DNA of 64,000 bases. Source: Prevotella sp. KH2C16 (lineage in GTDB: Bacteria > Bacteroidota > Bacteroidia > Bacteroidales > Bacteroidaceae). The stretch covers positions 62,001 through 126,000 of the forward strand of contig NZ_FOOW01000008.1 of the NCBI RefSeq assembly GCF_900113305.1. The letters run 5' to 3'. The notes under the pieces were generated by a model that was not told where the DNA came from, did not search any database, and saw nothing but the letters and a program-made list of their open reading frames with translations. A program made the translations under genes and the position numbers. Positions 8,583 through 17,881 of this stretch are shown piece by piece. The first letter of the stretch is position 1, and each line of letters begins with the position of its first letter.

Positions 8583-9464
8583 TCAAATCTTATACAGCTC
8601 ACCGGCCTTCATCCGCAGGAACTTGTTCACGGAGATGCGGGCGCACAGGGCCGTGATGACTATTCCGAAAACGAACACCGACAAAGCCGTAATGGCCATG
8701 ACCTCCCAGGTAACCACGGTGAGGGTGTCGGGCTCGTTCAGATACAGCGCATAGACAAGTCCGCCAAGCACCAGGCAGGCCAGGACGGCCGCAAGGATGC
8801 CCATCCACACGGCGCGCTTCAGGAACGGCTTGCGGATGAAACCCCACGAAGCACCCACCAGCTTCATCGTGTGAATGGAGAAACGGCGGGCATAGATGCC
8901 CAGTCTGACGGTATTGCTGATGAGCGTAAACGACACGAATGTGAGCAAGACGGCCAGCACCAAGAGGCCTATACTGATCTTGCCAAGCGTCTGGTTCACG
9001 CTGTCTATCAAGTCTTTCTGGTAAGTGATGTCGCTCACCTTCGGATATTTCTTCAGCTCCTTTACGATCCATTTCAAGGAATCGTTGTTGGCATAGTCGG
9101 CATTCAGCGTGAGCTCAATAGACCCGAGGAAGGGGTTCTCGCCGCCCGTAAACTCCGAGGGGTCCATGCCCATCTCACGCGTCTGCTCCTTGAGGGCAGC
9201 CTCCTTGCTGATGAACTTCTGCTCATGGATATAGGGACGGGTCTTCAGATTCTTGCACAACTTCTGCGCTTCAGGAGTGGTCATGTCCTGTTCGAGCATC
9301 ATCGTTACGACAAGATTCTCCTTAACATACGACGAAAGGTTCCGCGCGGTGAGCACGGAAAAGACTACCATTCCCAATAAAATCAGCACCATGGCGGTGC
9401 TTATGCAAAGAGTTACGGCCTGCAAGCCTTGACGGTTGCCGGCCTTTGTTCGTTTCTTTCCCAT
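8583..9464 (-). CDS. ftsX: FtsX-like cell-division ABC permease
   Basis: A 293-residue inner-membrane protein with one N-terminal membrane segment, a periplasmic domain of about 100 residues (PCD-like, including the KISKEAAL-type stretch) and three C-terminal segments, the FtsX layout. FtsX pairs with the ATPase FtsE to control septal peptidoglycan hydrolases; no ftsE is present here. I place the start at 9464 (MGKKRTK) rather than at the longer ATG at 9512, because a good promoter element lies at 9498-9506, which would be inside the longer reading. The N-terminal extension would also precede the basic residues that normally lead the first membrane segment. Confidence 0.85.
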   Translation of the reverse strand: MGKKRTKAGNRQGLQAVTLCISTAMVLILLGMVVFSVLTARNLSSYVKENLVVTMMLEQDMTTPEAQKLCKNLKTRPYIHEQKFISKEAALKEQTREMGMDPSEFTGGENPFLGSIELTLNADYANNDSLKWIVKELKKYPKVSDITYQKDLIDSVNQTLGKISIGLLVLAVLLTFVSFTLISNTVRLGIYARRFSIHTMKLVGASWGFIRKPFLKRAVWMGILAAVLACLVLGGLVYALYLNEPDTLTVVTWEVMAITALSVFVFGIVITALCARISVNKFLRMKAGELYKI

Positions 9465-9497
9465 CCTTCTATCAAGGTATAATACGCCAAATTCTCT

Positions 9498-9506
9498 GCA
9501 AAGATA
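9498..9506 (-). promoter_or_regulatory. Promoter of the ftsX-uppP-folK run
   Basis: Minus-strand TATCTTTGC, 34 bases before the chosen ftsX start. It probably drives the whole ftsX, DUF3098, uppP, truB, queA, folK run, which has no gap larger than 24 bases. Confidence 0.55.
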
Positions 9507-9570
9507 ATGCAAATTGCACGGAAATCAGCATCTTTAACTCCTATTAACGCATTTGGATGGGGATTTTTAG

Positions 9571-9578
9571 TTAACTTT
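9571..9578 (+). promoter_or_regulatory. Promoter of the radical SAM gene
   Basis: TAACTTTG, followed by CA, matches TAnnTTTG. It is 49 bases upstream of the start codon and is divergent from the ftsX promoter 65 bases away. Confidence 0.5.
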
Positions 9579-9626
9579 GCAGGAACCACACGGAGACCCG
9601 TCTCCCGTAAACAACAAGCCAAGAAA

Positions 9627-10406
9627 ATGAGTACAAGAATCTATCCTGCCCCCATATACGGTCCCGTACATAGCCGCCGCCTGGGACTTTCATTAGGAAT
9701 CAACCTGCTTCCGCCCGACGGGAAGAGCTGCACATTCGACTGCATCTACTGCGAATGCGGGTTCAACAAGGACTTCCCGCCACGGCAGCCGCGCCCCACG
9801 AGGGCCGAGGTGGCCGCCGCACTCGAGGCACAGCTCCGGAAGATGCGGCAGGAGGGAGCCCTGCCCGATGTGCTCACCTTTGCCGGAAACGGCGAGCCCA
9901 CCTCGCATCCCGACTTCGCGGGCATCATAGACGACACCGTCCGTCTGCGCAATGAGTACTGCCCGGAGGCCAAGATATCGGTGCTCAGCAACTCCACCTT
10001 CATCCACCGACCGGCCGTTCGCGACGCCCTGATGAAGGTGGACAACAATATCCTGAAGCTCGACACGGTGTCCATGGACTACATCCGCATGGTAGACCGG
10101 CCCGTGAACCCGCATTATTCAGTAGACAATATCATCGAAGGCATGAAGGCCTTCGGCGGGCATGTCATCGTGCAGACCCTCTTCATGAAAGGCAAGACGG
10201 GCAACCGCAATGTCGACAACACCGGCGACGCCTTCGTGCTGCCCTGGCTCGAAGCCGTGAAGGCCATTGCCCCGCAGGAAGTGATGATCTATACCATCGA
10301 CCGCGAGACCCCCGCCCCCGGGCTGCAGAAGGCCACCCCCGCGGAGCTCGACCGCATCAAGGCGCTCGTGGAGCAGGCCGGCATCCCCTGCCAGGCCAGC
10401 TATTGA
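9627..10406 (+). CDS. Radical SAM protein, COG0731-like
   Basis: A 259-residue cytoplasmic iron-sulfur enzyme. The radical SAM cysteine triad Cys-x3-Cys-x2-Cys is at residues 35, 39 and 42 (CTFDCIYC), preceded by SLGINLLPPDGKSC. The GNGEPT motif near 92-97 is the SAM-binding GGE-type element. I start at 9627 (MSTRIYP); an upstream in-frame ATG at 9507 would place the promoter inside the gene. The family resembles archaeal/bacterial Fe-S oxidoreductases related to wybutosine synthesis, but the substrate in bacteria is unknown. A G-C hairpin and T run follow the gene. Confidence 0.88.
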   Translation: MSTRIYPAPIYGPVHSRRLGLSLGINLLPPDGKSCTFDCIYCECGFNKDFPPRQPRPTRAEVAAALEAQLRKMRQEGALPDVLTFAGNGEPTSHPDFAGIIDDTVRLRNEYCPEAKISVLSNSTFIHRPAVRDALMKVDNNILKLDTVSMDYIRMVDRPVNPHYSVDNIIEGMKAFGGHVIVQTLFMKGKTGNRNVDNTGDAFVLPWLEAVKAIAPQEVMIYTIDRETPAPGLQKATPAELDRIKALVEQAGIPCQASY

Positions 10407-10436
10407 CACCCCCGCAGACACCATTAGGCATCCGAT

Positions 10437-10470
10437 TTCCCCCCGTTGAAAGCGGGGGAATTTTGTTTTT
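10437..10470 (+). terminator. Intrinsic terminator of the radical SAM gene
   Basis: TTCCCCCCG, a 7-base loop, CGGGGGAA, then TTTTGTTTTT: a classic rho-independent terminator with a single bulged C. Confidence 0.85.
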
Positions 10471-10514
10471 GCGACTTAATTTCCATGAATTAAGACGATT
10501 TCATACTGATTTTC

Positions 10515-10546
10515 TTGCTTCTATCACAAAAAGAAACTATCTTTGC
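10515..10546 (+). promoter_or_regulatory. Promoter of the ATPase-nuclease gene
   Basis: TTG at 10515-10517, 20 bases, then TATCTTTGC at 10538-10546. A direct repeat of TAATGGCAATTACG (10556 onward) lies in the leader, between promoter and start codon. Confidence 0.7.
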
Positions 10547-10598
10547 AAAATAAAGTAATGGCAATTACGGTAATGGCAATTACGAAAAATGAACGCCT

Positions 10599-11924
10599 AT
10601 GAGGTTTTATGACAGGACAAAAGAACTTGCTTTGTTGGCCGAAATCGAGCAAAAGAGCCGACAGGGAGCACAGATGACAGTGCTGATTGGCCGCAGACGA
10701 ATCGGCAAAACCGAACTCGCCTTGAAGAGCGGAGAAGCACTTGCAACGCTTTATTTCTTCGTGGCACGCAAGTCAGAGGCCTTGCTTTGTGATGACTTTA
10801 CCGCAGAGACAGAGGACAAACTCCATGTCCCGATAGGGCGTTATACTTCCTTTGCCAAACTCTTTCATCATCTCATAGAGCTTTCCAAGACGAAGGCTTT
10901 CACGCTGGTGATAGACGAATTTCAAGAATTCGGGCGGGTAAACCCATCCATTTTCAGCGAACTGCAGCGAGAGTGGGACCTGAACAAGACGAGTAGCCAC
11001 CTGAACCTGATTGTCTGCGGCTCCATCTATTCGCTCATGCACAAGCTCTTCGAGGATAGCAAGGAGCCGCTCTTCTCCCGTGCAGGACGCATCATCAACC
11101 TGCAGCCGTTCACCACAATCACCCTGAAGGAGATACTCGCCGATCACCGGCAGGCGTTCTTGCCGGAAGACCTGCTGGCCCTTTTCACCGTTTCCGGCGG
11201 CGTGGCATGGTACACCAGCTGGCTGATGGACAACGGAAAGACCACACGCAGAAAGATATACCATGCACTCACGGAGGAAAACTCTCCCTTCATCAACGAG
11301 GGGAAGAATGTGCTCATCGAAGAGTTTGGCGCTGATTATGCCACCTATTTCTCCATTCTCATCTGCATTTCGGAGGGACAATTCACCCGCAGGGAGATTG
11401 AAAACCGAATCAACATGGGGCGAAGCGGCATCGGAAGCTATCTCGACAGACTTGAAAACTATTACGGCTTGATAGAGCGTCGGCAGCCCATCTTCGCCAA
11501 GAGCAACTCCCGCAAGGTGCGTTACACGCTGCGCGACAACTTCCTCACGCTGTGGTTCAGATTCTTCTTCAAATATCAGGCCTTCGTCGAGAACGGTGCC
11601 TTGAGGCAGCTGGCCCGGCTCATAGACCGCGACATCAACACGGTGGAGGGCTTCATGCTCGAAAGATATTTTGAACGGAAGCTGCGGGAGACGGGCGATT
11701 ACACGCGCATAGGCAAATACTGGGACCGCAAGGGGGAAAATGAAATAGACCTTATTGCCGTCAACGAGATAGACAAGACGGCCTATGTCTATGAAATCAA
11801 GCGAAACGCCGGCAAGTATGACGAGGCCGCCCTGCGCATCAAGGTGAGCCACCTGCTGCAAGACTGTCCGGAGATGCGCCCGCTCCATATCATCCCGGGC
11901 TGTCTGTCAATGGACGACATGTAA
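10599..11924 (+). CDS. AAA-type ATPase with C-terminal DUF234 nuclease-like domain
   Basis: A 441-residue cytoplasmic protein of the ATPase_2/DUF234 family. Residues 1 to about 230 are a STAND/AAA-like ATPase with Walker A GRRRIGKTE at 31-39 and Walker B LVIDEFQEF at about 103-111. A winged-helix region follows (about 250-310). The C-terminal domain has the PD-(D/E)xK arrangement NEID at 381-384 and EIK at 399-401, so it may cut or bind DNA. These genes are patchily spread in anaerobes and archaea; their role is unproven, with defence or mobile-element links proposed. It is monocistronic, has its own promoter, and a type A palindrome array follows it. Confidence 0.85.
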   Translation: MRFYDRTKELALLAEIEQKSRQGAQMTVLIGRRRIGKTELALKSGEALATLYFFVARKSEALLCDDFTAETEDKLHVPIGRYTSFAKLFHHLIELSKTKAFTLVIDEFQEFGRVNPSIFSELQREWDLNKTSSHLNLIVCGSIYSLMHKLFEDSKEPLFSRAGRIINLQPFTTITLKEILADHRQAFLPEDLLALFTVSGGVAWYTSWLMDNGKTTRRKIYHALTEENSPFINEGKNVLIEEFGADYATYFSILICISEGQFTRREIENRINMGRSGIGSYLDRLENYYGLIERRQPIFAKSNSRKVRYTLRDNFLTLWFRFFFKYQAFVENGALRQLARLIDRDINTVEGFMLERYFERKLRETGDYTRIGKYWDRKGENEIDLIAVNEIDKTAYVYEIKRNAGKYDEAALRIKVSHLLQDCPEMRPLHIIPGCLSMDDM

Positions 11925-12013
11925 GCCTGCATGCTGCCCTCGCCACGCCTGTTTACATCTGGGCTTGAAAAAAGAGAAAGCCCATGGCAAAGCGAGACGA
12001 GGCCAGAGGGCAG

Positions 12014-12120
12014 GCAAAAGGCGTTTTCCGGAATGACAAAATCGGCGATTTCGTCGGATGATTTCGGCGATTTTGTCGGACAAAGTCGCCGAATTTGTCA
12101 AGTAGAAAGCCGCAAGAAGG
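12014..12120. repeat. 22-bp phased palindrome array, type A copy 2
   Basis: Inner units at 12036-12054, 12058-12076 and 12080-12098, centres 12045 (G), 12067 (G) and 12089 (C). In-phase outer units: AAAAGGCGTTTTCC centred at 12023 and AAAGCCGC centred at 12111. It lies in the gap between the convergent ATPase and lpxA-like genes, so here it is not next to an obvious promoter. Confidence 0.85.
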
Positions 12121-12151
12121 AATATGGAGGGACACTCCCTGTCTTGTCTCC

Positions 12152-12290
12152 GACTATTTTCCACAGTTAGTAATATTATTTCCGACAAGCGCCAATACCA
12201 ATTCCCGCATATACCAACGCCACTCCCGACAAATACCAGCACCGACTCCCGCAAACACCGTCGCAGCCTCCCGGAAACATCAATGGGCCG
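12152..12290. repeat. Degenerate array with about 22-bp period (CCCG motif)
   Basis: The motif TCCCG (or TCCG) recurs with its G at 12152, 12184, 12207, 12228, 12251 and 12273. The last four steps are 23, 21, 23 and 22 bases, with CAAAYACCA-like sequence between. It is looser than the other arrays and I see no clear palindrome. Confidence 0.45.
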
Positions 12291-12309
12291 ACCCCCGAGG
12301 CCGGCCCAT
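12283..12309 (-). terminator. Hairpin after the lpxA-like gene
   Basis: ATGGGCCG and its complement CGGCCCAT enclose an 11-base loop, 34 bases past the lpxA-like stop codon. It has no clear U tract on the minus strand. Confidence 0.5.
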
Positions 12310-12342
12310 CTCTGCATACGACGCAAAATGTATAGGTATGAG

Positions 12343-13125
12343 CTACACTTTGCTGATAATGCCTTTCTTCGTGGCATTGATGAACGCCACGATTTTCTGG
12401 ATTTCAGGACTGTCGGGCACCTGGTCGCGAATCTGGAGCACGGCGTCGAAGACGCTGTTCTGCCCGTGGAAGACCAGCCGGTAGGCGTTGGCGACATGCT
12501 TCTGCACCTTCTCCTCCACCTGGGCCGTGGTCATCATGGTGTTGTTGGGGCCGCCGTAGCCTACGGGCTTGCCGCCTGCCACGATATAGGGAGGCACATC
12601 CTTGGAGAAGGTGGTACCCGCCTGAATCATCGCGAGGTCGCCGACGCGCGTGCCGGCGTTCTCTATGACCGAGGACGAGAATATCACCCCGTTGCCGATT
12701 TCGCAGTCGCCTGCGATCTTGGTGCCGTATCCGAACACATTCTTATTGCCCACCCTGGTGTCGTGGCTGATGTGAACGCCCTCCATGAGGAAGTTGTCGT
12801 CGCCGATAACCGTGCGTCCTCCCTCGTGCGTGGCACGGTTTATTACCACATTCTCGCGGATGATGTTGTTGTTTCCGATACAGAGTTCGGTGCGCTCGCC
12901 GGTAAAGGCGAAGTCCTGGGGGAGCGCTCCGAGCACCGTCCCCTGGTGCACCTTGTTGTCGCGGCCCATCCTCGTGCCGTTGAGAATGCTCACGAACGGC
13001 ATGACAATACAGTTGTCGCCAATCTCCACCTCGTCCTCGATATATACGAAGGGGAATATCTTGCAGCCGTCTCCTATCTTCGCCTTGGGCGACACAACGG
13101 CCTTCTCGCTTATTTGACTTGCCAT
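12343..13125 (-). CDS. lpxA: LpxA-like UDP-GlcNAc acyltransferase
   Basis: A 260-residue cytoplasmic left-handed beta-helix protein of the LpxA family, which acylates UDP-GlcNAc in the first step of lipid A synthesis. Hexapeptide repeats run through residues 8-190. The catalytic region reads NFLMEGVHISHD, with His121 in the place of E. coli His125, and LGALPQD and IRENVVINRAT match LpxA lines. The helical C-terminal domain (200-260) is present. In Bacteroidota lpxA usually sits beside lpxC/fabZ; here it follows an efflux operon by 31 bases on the same strand, so it could be a second copy with a different acyl chain or sugar substrate. Confidence 0.8.
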   Translation of the reverse strand: MASQISEKAVVSPKAKIGDGCKIFPFVYIEDEVEIGDNCIVMPFVSILNGTRMGRDNKVHQGTVLGALPQDFAFTGERTELCIGNNNIIRENVVINRATHEGGRTVIGDDNFLMEGVHISHDTRVGNKNVFGYGTKIAGDCEIGNGVIFSSSVIENAGTRVGDLAMIQAGTTFSKDVPPYIVAGGKPVGYGGPNNTMMTTAQVEEKVQKHVANAYRLVFHGQNSVFDAVLQIRDQVPDSPEIQKIVAFINATKKGIISKV

Positions 13126-13156
13126 AATCTTTAACTTTTCAAGTGTGAATCATGAA

Positions 13157-14554
13157 TTACTTAGCACCCCCGCCGAGAGCCTGATAGAGGTTCACCACGG
13201 CCTGCATCTTATAGAAGTTGTCGGCTACCTGCGAAAGTTCCGCGTTGAGCAGGTTGCTCTGCGCGGTGATGACCTCAAGATAAGAGCTCGTAGACTTCAG
13301 CATCAAGGTCTGGGTATCCTCGACATTTTTCTTCAAGACAGCTATCTGCTTGTCCTCGATGGCGGCTTTCTCGGCCGAGGAGTTGTAGAGCACGAGGGCG
13401 TTGCTGACCTCCGAGCCCGCGGTGAGGATGCTGTTCTGCCAAGTGTTGTAGGCTATCTGATACTGGTCCTTCGCCACGCGAAGGGCCGCCGTGAGCTGTC
13501 CGTTCATGAAGATGGGCTGGGTGAGCGAGCCCACGGCAGAGAGCAGCCACTTGCCCGGATTCACCATGCCGGAGCCGTTGCTGAAGCCTCCCGTACCCGT
13601 AATATTGATGTTCGGGTAGAATGCGCTACGGGCTCTCTCCACATCATAGAAGCAAGCGGCAAGTGCCATCTCGTTCGCATGCACATCCGCACGGTTGCGA
13701 AGCAGCTGGATGCCGATGCCCGTCGAGAACGCTTCGGGCAGGCTCTGGTCGGCCAGTTTGCCGCGGGCGATGGTCTGGGCGGGCTCTCCGAGGAGCAGGC
13801 TCAGCGAATTCTCGGCCTCACGAACCTGGCGTTTCAGGTCGGCTTTCTGCGCCAAGACACTATAATAATTAGACTCGGCGGCCTGCACGGAGGGAGAGCG
13901 ATAGCCGATATTCGCGTTGAAACGCTTCTGCATGATGTCCCAAGTATCCTTCGTGAGCTTCTCCATCTCACCTATGATTTCCATCTGGCGGTCGAGCATC
14001 AGCAGCGAATAGTAGAGATTGGCGACGCCCGAGACGAGCGAGGTCTTCACGCTCACCTGATAGTCCCGCATCTGGATGAGCTGCACCTGGGCAGAGCGTT
14101 TGGCTGCGGTGAGCCCTCCGAAGAGCGACACATTCCAGCTTGCGTTTACCGGGAGGGTGTAAGACTTGGTCGTGGCATTGTTGAAACGCGTGATGGTTCC
14201 CTGCGGCGTGAAGGCAAACTGGGGGATGAAGGCCAGCTTGGCGGCCTTCAGCTGTGCCTCTGCCATATCCACATTCAAGGCCGCATTCAGGAGATCGGGA
14301 TTATTGTCCAGAGCCTTCTGGATGAGCGTCTGCAACTGCGGATCGGTGAATACGCTCCGCCAGGGAATGTTGGCAAAGCTGGTCGTGTCGGTGGCGACGA
14401 GCGTATCGGTGAGCGAGACGCTGTCGCGGAACAGGCCGCTCGTGTTCACCGCCGGACGCTCATACTTCCCGTAGAGGCTCTTGCAGCCTGTCAGAGACAG
14501 CATCGCAAGCGCGCCTATCAATAGTTTTCCTATTTTCATATTATTCTTCATCAT
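13157..14554 (-). CDS. RND efflux outer-membrane factor (NodT/OprM family)
   Basis: A 465-residue TolC-like outer-membrane lipoprotein that forms the exit channel of the tripartite pump. Residues 1-24 are a lipoprotein signal with lipobox LTGC (Cys24). The two OEP repeats, each with long helical hairpins and strands, fill the rest; SYQ/AYNTWQNS-type and NLLNAELSQVADNFYKM lines are typical. The start lies inside the end of the pump gene (14-base overlap), so the two are translationally coupled. Two Met codons open the frame; either is possible. Confidence 0.92.
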   Translation of the reverse strand: MMKNNMKIGKLLIGALAMLSLTGCKSLYGKYERPAVNTSGLFRDSVSLTDTLVATDTTSFANIPWRSVFTDPQLQTLIQKALDNNPDLLNAALNVDMAEAQLKAAKLAFIPQFAFTPQGTITRFNNATTKSYTLPVNASWNVSLFGGLTAAKRSAQVQLIQMRDYQVSVKTSLVSGVANLYYSLLMLDRQMEIIGEMEKLTKDTWDIMQKRFNANIGYRSPSVQAAESNYYSVLAQKADLKRQVREAENSLSLLLGEPAQTIARGKLADQSLPEAFSTGIGIQLLRNRADVHANEMALAACFYDVERARSAFYPNINITGTGGFSNGSGMVNPGKWLLSAVGSLTQPIFMNGQLTAALRVAKDQYQIAYNTWQNSILTAGSEVSNALVLYNSSAEKAAIEDKQIAVLKKNVEDTQTLMLKSTSSYLEVITAQSNLLNAELSQVADNFYKMQAVVNLYQALGGGAK

Positions 14555-17500
14555 ACTGGTTCTTATATGTTACTGCCTTCTTGGTATGTGCATACTGCTG
14601 CAGTTCGGCGGCAGCCTCGGGGTTCACCTCGTCGTCGAAGGTGAGCGGAGTGAACTTCTCCTGCAGCCACTGGAAGATGACGAAGAGCGCAGGAACCACG
14701 AAGATCTGTATCAGCGTGCCGATGAGCATGCCGCCCACAGCGGCCGCACCCAGCGTCTGGTTACCGTTCTTTCCCACTCCCGAGGCGAACATCAGGGGCA
14801 GAAGGCCGATGATCATGGCCAGCGATGTCATCAGGATAGGACGCAGACGGGCGGCCGCACCGAGGATGGCGGAATAGCGGATGGCCATGCCTGTCTGGCG
14901 GCGCTCCAGCGCAAACTGCACGATCAGGATGGCGTTCTTGGCCAGCAGACCTATCAGCATGATCAGCGAAATCTGCATGTAGATGTTATTGGAGTGGCCG
15001 AAGAGCTGCGTAAAGATAAACGCCCCGGCCAGACCGAACGGTATCGAGAGGATAACGGCGAGAGGCAGAAGATAGCTTTCATACTGTGCGCTCAGAATCA
15101 AATACACGAATACGAGACACAGCACGAAGATAAGAGCCGTGGAATTGCTCGACTCCGCCTCCGAACGAGTCAGTCCCGAATATTCATAACCATAGCCCTC
15201 CGGCAGGTTGTCAGCCGCCACCTCCTCGCAGGCCTTCAAGGCATCACCCGTGGAATAATTGCTGTTCGGGGTAATATTCAGGTTGATGGAAGTGAAGAGG
15301 TTGAATCGGTTGATGTTGGACGGGCCGTAGACACGGCGCAGCTTCACGAACTCCGATACGGGAGCCATCGACCCGTTGCTCAGGCGGACATAGATGTTGC
15401 TTATTCCGTCAGGACGCATGCGGCTCGCCACCTCTCCCTGAATCATGACGCGGAAGAGCTTCCCGTAAGCATTGAAGTTGGATGAATATAGACCGCCATA
15501 GTATCCCTGGAGCGTGCCGAGCACAGTAGCCGGAGTAGTGCCGGCCTGCATGCACTTCGCCACATCTACATCCACCATGTACTGGGGATAGTTCGGATTA
15601 TAGGAGGTCATCGCATTCTGGATCTCAGGACGCTTGTTGAGCTCCTTCAGATAATTCTTCGTAACCTCGAAGAACTTGTCCAGGTCGCCGCCGGTCTTGT
15701 CCTGAAGCGTCATCGACACACCGTTGTTGGCCGAGAAGCCGGGGATCATCGGCGGACCGAAAGCCAGTATCTGGGCATCTTTGATGGCCGCGGTCTGCTT
15801 GTAGATCATGCCGAGAACCATGTTGGCTTCCTTCGGATTTACAAACAGGGCGGCAAGTCCCTGGCCCGAAACGGCATCCCACAGCCTCCCGAAGATATTC
15901 TTGGAGGCACGCTCCTCGAAGCTCTTCAACTTGATGACGAAGGTGGCCTGGTCGGAGCCTTGCCCCGCAATGAAGTTGTAACCCACGATTTGTTCGCGAC
16001 GGGCAATGGCCGGATTAGAGGCCAGCATGCGGTCTACATGGTCGGCAATCTCCTGCGTGCGCTTCATACTGGTGCCCGGCTTGGCGGAGATGGTAACGAA
16101 CAGCGTGCCCGTATCTTCGTCCGGGACGAGTCCGGTGGATGTCGTAGCCATTGAAATAACCAGTGCCACGACACCTATGGCTACGATGATGCCCGTAATG
16201 ATGCGATGGTTGATCAGGTGCTCCACACCTTTCTTGTACTTTGTCGTCGTCTTTTCGAAGACACGGTTGAAGCCGGCGTGGAACCGGCTGACAAAGGTCG
16301 ACTTCCGCCTTTGTTCCTGTTCTTCGCCCTTAGGCTTCAGGAAGATGGCACAGAGGGCCGGTGAAAGGGTCAGCGCATTGATGGCGGAGATGACGATGGA
16401 CACGGCCATCGTTACGCCGAACTCACGATAGAATGTACCGGAAGTGCCGCCAATGAAAGACACCGGGACAAACACCGCCGACATCACAAGCGTGATGGAG
16501 ATGATGGCGCCCGATATCTCGTTCATCGCATCGATGGCTGCCGTGAGCGCGCTCTCATATCCCTGGTCGAGCTTTGCGTGCACGGCCTCGACCACGACGA
16601 TGGCATCATCGACCACGATGGCTATCGCGAGCAGCAATGCCGACAGCGTCAGCAGGTTGATGGAGAAGCCGAAGATCCACAAGAAGAGGAAGGTTCCGAT
16701 CAAGGCCACCGGCACAGCGATCATAGGAATCAGCGTGGAGCGGAAGTCCTGCAGGAAGATATACACCACGAGGAATACCAGCACCAGGGTGATGATCAGG
16801 GTGCGCACCACCTCTTCGATAGAAGCGAAGAGGAACTCGGTTACATCTTGTTCGATGGTATACTTCATTCCAGGAGGCATGACCTTCTGAGCCTCCTCGA
16901 GGGAAGCCTTCACATCGGTGGCAATCTCCGTGGCATTAGACCCCGCAATCTGCTGAACCATACCCATCACGGCAGGTTGCCCGTTGTTCTTCAGACCCAC
17001 GACATAGGTCAGCGAGCCAAGTTCCACCTTGGCCACATCCTTCAGATAGAGAGTCTCACCCGTCGTCTTACTGGTCAGGATGATATTCTCATACTCGGGA
17101 ACCGTGCTCAGGCGGCCCTTGTAACGCAGCGTATACTCGTAGGCCATATCGCTCTGCTCGCCAAGGGAGCCCGGCGCAGCCTCGATGTTCTGTGTCGCCA
17201 AGGCGGCCGTTACATCGGTAGGGATGAGGCCATACTGCTTCATCTTCTCCGGCTGAAGCCAGATACGCATGGAGTAGTTGGCGGTGGAAGGGCTCATGAC
17301 ATCGCCCACACCGTTGATACGCTTGATGGCCGGGACGATGTTGATGTTGTTATAGTTAGTCAGGAACTGGGCGTCGTAGCGGCCGTCATCCGTGGTCAAG
17401 GAGTACATGATCACATTGGAAGTCTGGCGTTTCATCACGGTTACGCCCACCTGGTTTACCTCCGAGGGCAGCAGAGCCTGGGCCTGCGACACGCGGTTCT

Positions 17501-17825
17501 GCACATTCACGGCCGCCATGTTCGGGTCGGAGCCCTGCTTGAAGTAAACCGTGATCTGGGCGGAGCCCGAGTTTGTGGCAGTAGAGGTCATGTAGGTCAT
17601 GTTCTCCACGCCGTTGATGCTTTCCTCCAACGGGGTGATCACGGAGTTCATCACCGTCTTGGCATCGGCACCCTGATAGCTTGTCCACACCGAGATGGTA
17701 GGAGGAGCGATGTCCGGATACTGCTCGATAGGCAGTGATATCAGTCCGATGGTGCCCAGCAGGACGAAGAACACGGAGATCACCGTCGACAATACCGGGC
17801 GCCTTATGAATCTTGAAAATGTCAT
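14541..17825 (-). CDS. RND multidrug efflux pump (HAE1/AcrB family)
   Basis: A 1094-residue inner-membrane transporter of the hydrophobe/amphiphile efflux family, which drives drug, detergent or bile export with the proton gradient. It has the twelve-segment layout with two large periplasmic loops. The proton-relay acidic pair is seen in AIVVDDAIVVVEAVHA near residue 405 in the fourth membrane segment. N-terminal SRFIRRPVLSTVIS and PIEQYPDIAPPTISV are hallmark HAE1 lines. It is slightly longer than AcrB because of a C-terminal tail. It stands between its membrane-fusion partner and outer-membrane factor. Substrates cannot be read from the sequence. Confidence 0.96.
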   Translation of the reverse strand: MTFSRFIRRPVLSTVISVFFVLLGTIGLISLPIEQYPDIAPPTISVWTSYQGADAKTVMNSVITPLEESINGVENMTYMTSTATNSGSAQITVYFKQGSDPNMAAVNVQNRVSQAQALLPSEVNQVGVTVMKRQTSNVIMYSLTTDDGRYDAQFLTNYNNINIVPAIKRINGVGDVMSPSTANYSMRIWLQPEKMKQYGLIPTDVTAALATQNIEAAPGSLGEQSDMAYEYTLRYKGRLSTVPEYENIILTSKTTGETLYLKDVAKVELGSLTYVVGLKNNGQPAVMGMVQQIAGSNATEIATDVKASLEEAQKVMPPGMKYTIEQDVTEFLFASIEEVVRTLIITLVLVFLVVYIFLQDFRSTLIPMIAVPVALIGTFLFLWIFGFSINLLTLSALLLAIAIVVDDAIVVVEAVHAKLDQGYESALTAAIDAMNEISGAIISITLVMSAVFVPVSFIGGTSGTFYREFGVTMAVSIVISAINALTLSPALCAIFLKPKGEEQEQRRKSTFVSRFHAGFNRVFEKTTTKYKKGVEHLINHRIITGIIVAIGVVALVISMATTSTGLVPDEDTGTLFVTISAKPGTSMKRTQEIADHVDRMLASNPAIARREQIVGYNFIAGQGSDQATFVIKLKSFEERASKNIFGRLWDAVSGQGLAALFVNPKEANMVLGMIYKQTAAIKDAQILAFGPPMIPGFSANNGVSMTLQDKTGGDLDKFFEVTKNYLKELNKRPEIQNAMTSYNPNYPQYMVDVDVAKCMQAGTTPATVLGTLQGYYGGLYSSNFNAYGKLFRVMIQGEVASRMRPDGISNIYVRLSNGSMAPVSEFVKLRRVYGPSNINRFNLFTSINLNITPNSNYSTGDALKACEEVAADNLPEGYGYEYSGLTRSEAESSNSTALIFVLCLVFVYLILSAQYESYLLPLAVILSIPFGLAGAFIFTQLFGHSNNIYMQISLIMLIGLLAKNAILIVQFALERRQTGMAIRYSAILGAAARLRPILMTSLAMIIGLLPLMFASGVGKNGNQTLGAAAVGGMLIGTLIQIFVVPALFVIFQWLQEKFTPLTFDDEVNPEAAAELQQYAHTKKAVTYKNQYDEE

Positions 17826-17881
17826 ATTTCTTATGTTATATAATGTCTATGTTTGTTGCCGCACGGGCAACTTACCACACT

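Noticed and set aside
12124..13134. Plus-strand frame over the lpxA-like gene and the CCCG array
   Set aside because: Its first part translates a repeat and the rest is antisense to a clear acyltransferase.
16578..17738. Long open frames antisense to the efflux pump gene
   Set aside because: Their His/Arg/Gly-rich composition is typical of a complementary frame; the pump on the minus strand has full family motifs.
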